The translations under genes and the position numbers were made by a program. DNA of 64,000 bases from Planococcus halotolerans (lineage in GTDB: Bacteria > Bacillota > Bacilli > Bacillales_A > Planococcaceae): the NCBI RefSeq assembly GCF_003289955.1, contig NZ_QLZR01000008.1, positions 106,040 to 170,039 of the forward strand. The letters run 5' to 3'. Below the pieces are notes generated by a model. It ran no database searches and was not told the DNA's origin. It worked only from the letters and a program-made list of their open reading frames with translations. This document shows, piece by piece, positions 62,621 to 64,000 of the stretch (the stretch's first letter is position 1; each line of letters starts with the position of its first letter).

Positions 62621-62797
62621 ATGAGAGTCGGCAATTACAATTGCTTTAGCTATAAGCAAAAAGAATTTTTAACACAGCATGGCATAGAACCAATTCATGA
62701 AATGGTTCATCATAAAACCAATCGTACCCTATGGGTCTTTACTAGAAATGAATCTTTAGATAATTTGCTGTCAGAATGGCAATCAAATAAAAAATAA
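62621..62797 (+). CDS. Small phage protein (DUF5659-like), copy 2
   Basis: 58 residues: MRVGNYNCFSYKQKEFLTQHGIEPIHEMVHHKTNRTLWVFTRNESLDNLLSEWQSNKK. Same layout as the 66-residue neighbour (FL..GI, then a strand, then xLxxLL.EW). GGAGAG is 7-8 nt from the ATG. Function unknown. Confidence 0.6.
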   Translation: MRVGNYNCFSYKQKEFLTQHGIEPIHEMVHHKTNRTLWVFTRNESLDNLLSEWQSNKK

Positions 62798-62823
62798 CTT
62801 GTAGACGTAAAAGGAGAATCTTA

Positions 62824-63987
62824 ATGGAATTTGTAGACGGAATGAACGACTTAGAAGCAGTAGAATATTGTATTGATATGGGAATTGAAGAAGCTAAAGG
62901 ATTGCTTGAAACTTATAAATCTGCTGATCGGTTCACAAATATGAAATCTGTTCAGGCATTGCAAAAACTTTTAGTGACAATTCATCATGATGTTGAACTT
63001 GCCACTAATCCCAAAACAAATAAACCTTTCTCAGGAAAGAAGAGAAGGCATTTAGTTGGTGATTTAAGAATCGAAAGAGTTAAAAAGGAAGATGGACGAG
63101 AGAGCAATAGTAGAAAACCTACTGCTGATGATTTTATCTTAGATGAATTTATTTTTAGCAAGTTAGTTAAATTAAATGGTGGAAATCGTCCTTTAAGAAA
63201 TTGGGTAAAGGAGATTGAACTTTATAACCTCTACAATGTGGATAAAGAAGAAATGAAATCACTAATTGAAAACGTTCACTCAGAAGGAATTGCTTTTTTC
63301 AATGCTGTAAATGTGGTTAATAAATTCTTTGATACTATCGACAAGAGAAATACTAGCATTGTTCAAAGTGCTATTAATAGATTGTCTAAAGATAATAAAA
63401 TCCAATCAACTATACATTATGTTTTTAAAGGGTTGGACAATGATTTTATTAATGTGTCCGAGGAACTTTATGAACAGGTCAAAAGTGAGGTTAAAGAGTT
63501 GGTTGAAGAAATGGAATTAAACTACAATAGCTATATTTCTCAGAAAATAAATTCCCAGTATAAAAATGTAGAATACTTTGAATGCCAAAAGGTAGTTAAT
63601 AAGTATTTAGCGGATAATCATAAAATACAATATTTTTACAAAACAATTGGTATTAAGATTCTTGATAAATCTCTTGCAAGAGAAGTTAGCAGATCAGAAA
63701 TGTTAGAAGCATATTTTAATCGTCTAATCTCCCTCACATTGCAGAAGCAAAAGAGAAAGGATTATCAAGACACACGCTTTGTAGAAAAAGAATTTTATCG
63801 CTTAAATACCTTTGTTCTTTTAGATTTGATAGGTATTGAAGTTTCGCAAGATATTATAAATGAGGATAAACTCACGATAAAAGAACGCTCTGAGCAAGTT
63901 TATAGCAACAATTCTAGTTATCATGTCACTGCCGGTGATAAAATACCCAATAACGCCGTTTTAAAATTCCCCATTTATCAAGGATAA
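62824..63987 (+). CDS. Hypothetical protein of the integrative element
   Basis: 387 residues, largely alpha-helical and charged, Lys/Glu/Asn-rich. An N-terminal acidic helix (MEFVDGMNDLEAVEYCIDMGIEEAKGLLE) is followed by a long middle region with regularly spaced leucines (YEQVKSEVKELVEEMELNYNSYI). No catalytic motif or family recognised. AAAAGGAG precedes the ATG. It ends 13 nt before the window edge. Confidence 0.6.
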   Translation: MEFVDGMNDLEAVEYCIDMGIEEAKGLLETYKSADRFTNMKSVQALQKLLVTIHHDVELATNPKTNKPFSGKKRRHLVGDLRIERVKKEDGRESNSRKPTADDFILDEFIFSKLVKLNGGNRPLRNWVKEIELYNLYNVDKEEMKSLIENVHSEGIAFFNAVNVVNKFFDTIDKRNTSIVQSAINRLSKDNKIQSTIHYVFKGLDNDFINVSEELYEQVKSEVKELVEEMELNYNSYISQKINSQYKNVEYFECQKVVNKYLADNHKIQYFYKTIGIKILDKSLAREVSRSEMLEAYFNRLISLTLQKQKRKDYQDTRFVEKEFYRLNTFVLLDLIGIEVSQDIINEDKLTIKERSEQVYSNNSSYHVTAGDKIPNNAVLKFPIYQG

Positions 63988-64000
63988 TCGACATATACCA

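Larger units (their letters stand above)
54069..64000 (+). mobile_element. Integrative element at tRNA-Arg, right end outside the window
   Basis: It starts at the tRNA 3' end, carries a tyrosine integrase next to it, and is visibly AT-rich throughout. All credible genes run rightward. Virion-type genes (57.7-61.0 kb) mark it as a prophage or phage satellite. I find no second copy of the tRNA T-arm sequence before position 64,000, so attR lies beyond. Terminase, portal, protease and tail genes are not visible in this part. Confidence 0.85.

Overview
The window is Gram-positive, Bacillales-type chromosome, most likely Planococcaceae (Planococcus/Planomicrobium-like). From 1 to about 53.8 kb the gene order follows the polA-to-rph region of Bacillus subtilis almost gene by gene: phoPR, polA, mutM, coaE, gapB, speD, nrdR, dnaB, dnaI, thrS, infC-rpmI-rplT, pheST, rnhC, zapA, cvpA, polX, mutS2, lcfA-fadR-fadB-etfBA, trxA, uvrC, lysC, yslB, sdhCAB, racE, rph, rdgB. 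The sporulation and germination genes that sit in this block in B. subtilis (gerE between the thioesterase and MarR genes, gerM between racE and rph) are absent, which fits a non-sporulating genus. The organism call is inferred from synteny and protein character, not from a database search.

Layout. 0-9.6 kb: phosphate-sensing kinase, an HflK/HflC pair, DNA repair and replication (polA, mutM), CoA synthesis, gluconeogenic gapB with candidate CcpN operators, and speD behind a long structured leader. 9.6-19.7 kb: nrdR-dnaB-dnaI, thrS behind a T-box, the translation operon infC-rpmI-rplT behind an L20-type leader with a non-AUG infC start, then housekeeping enzymes. Two copies of a dispersed non-coding repeat lie at 9.66-10.07 and 15.35-15.58 kb. 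19.7-21.4 kb: a NERD-domain (PD-(D/E)xK nuclease-like) gene with a C-terminal zinc ribbon and winged helix, flanked on both sides by phased arrays of a 12-nt repeat. 21.4-36 kb: an XRE/membrane-protein pair, an RNA methyltransferase, pheST behind a T-box, a three-gene minor-pilin operon, and rnhC to mutS2. 36-45 kb: the fatty-acid degradation operon with a cre-like site and a FadR palindrome, trxA, uvrC, and lysC behind a lysine riboswitch. 45.1-46.6 kb: a second NERD gene, followed by a different array with an exact 20-nt period. 46.6-53.8 kb: yslB, sdhCAB, and racE to rdgB.

At 53,995 a tRNA-Arg(UCU) gene marks the junction with an AT-rich integrative element that runs to the end of the window. 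It carries a tyrosine integrase, a 780-nt non-coding stretch, small accessory proteins, a virion module (two fibre/decoration-type proteins, a small structural protein, a scaffold-like protein and a major capsid-like protein), an XRE-type mini protein, a DHH-like protein and genes of unknown function. No terminase, portal, protease or tail machinery is visible before the window ends, so it may be a capsid-encoding satellite or a prophage with unusual gene order.

The most unusual signal is the repeated pairing of a NERD-zinc ribbon-winged helix gene with a short-repeat array phased at two helical turns, found twice with different repeat sequences. Other leads are the speD leader, which can pair with its own Shine-Dalgarno, a long hairpin between rpmI and rplT, the dispersed repeat family, and a 26-bp-arm inverted repeat inside the integrative element.
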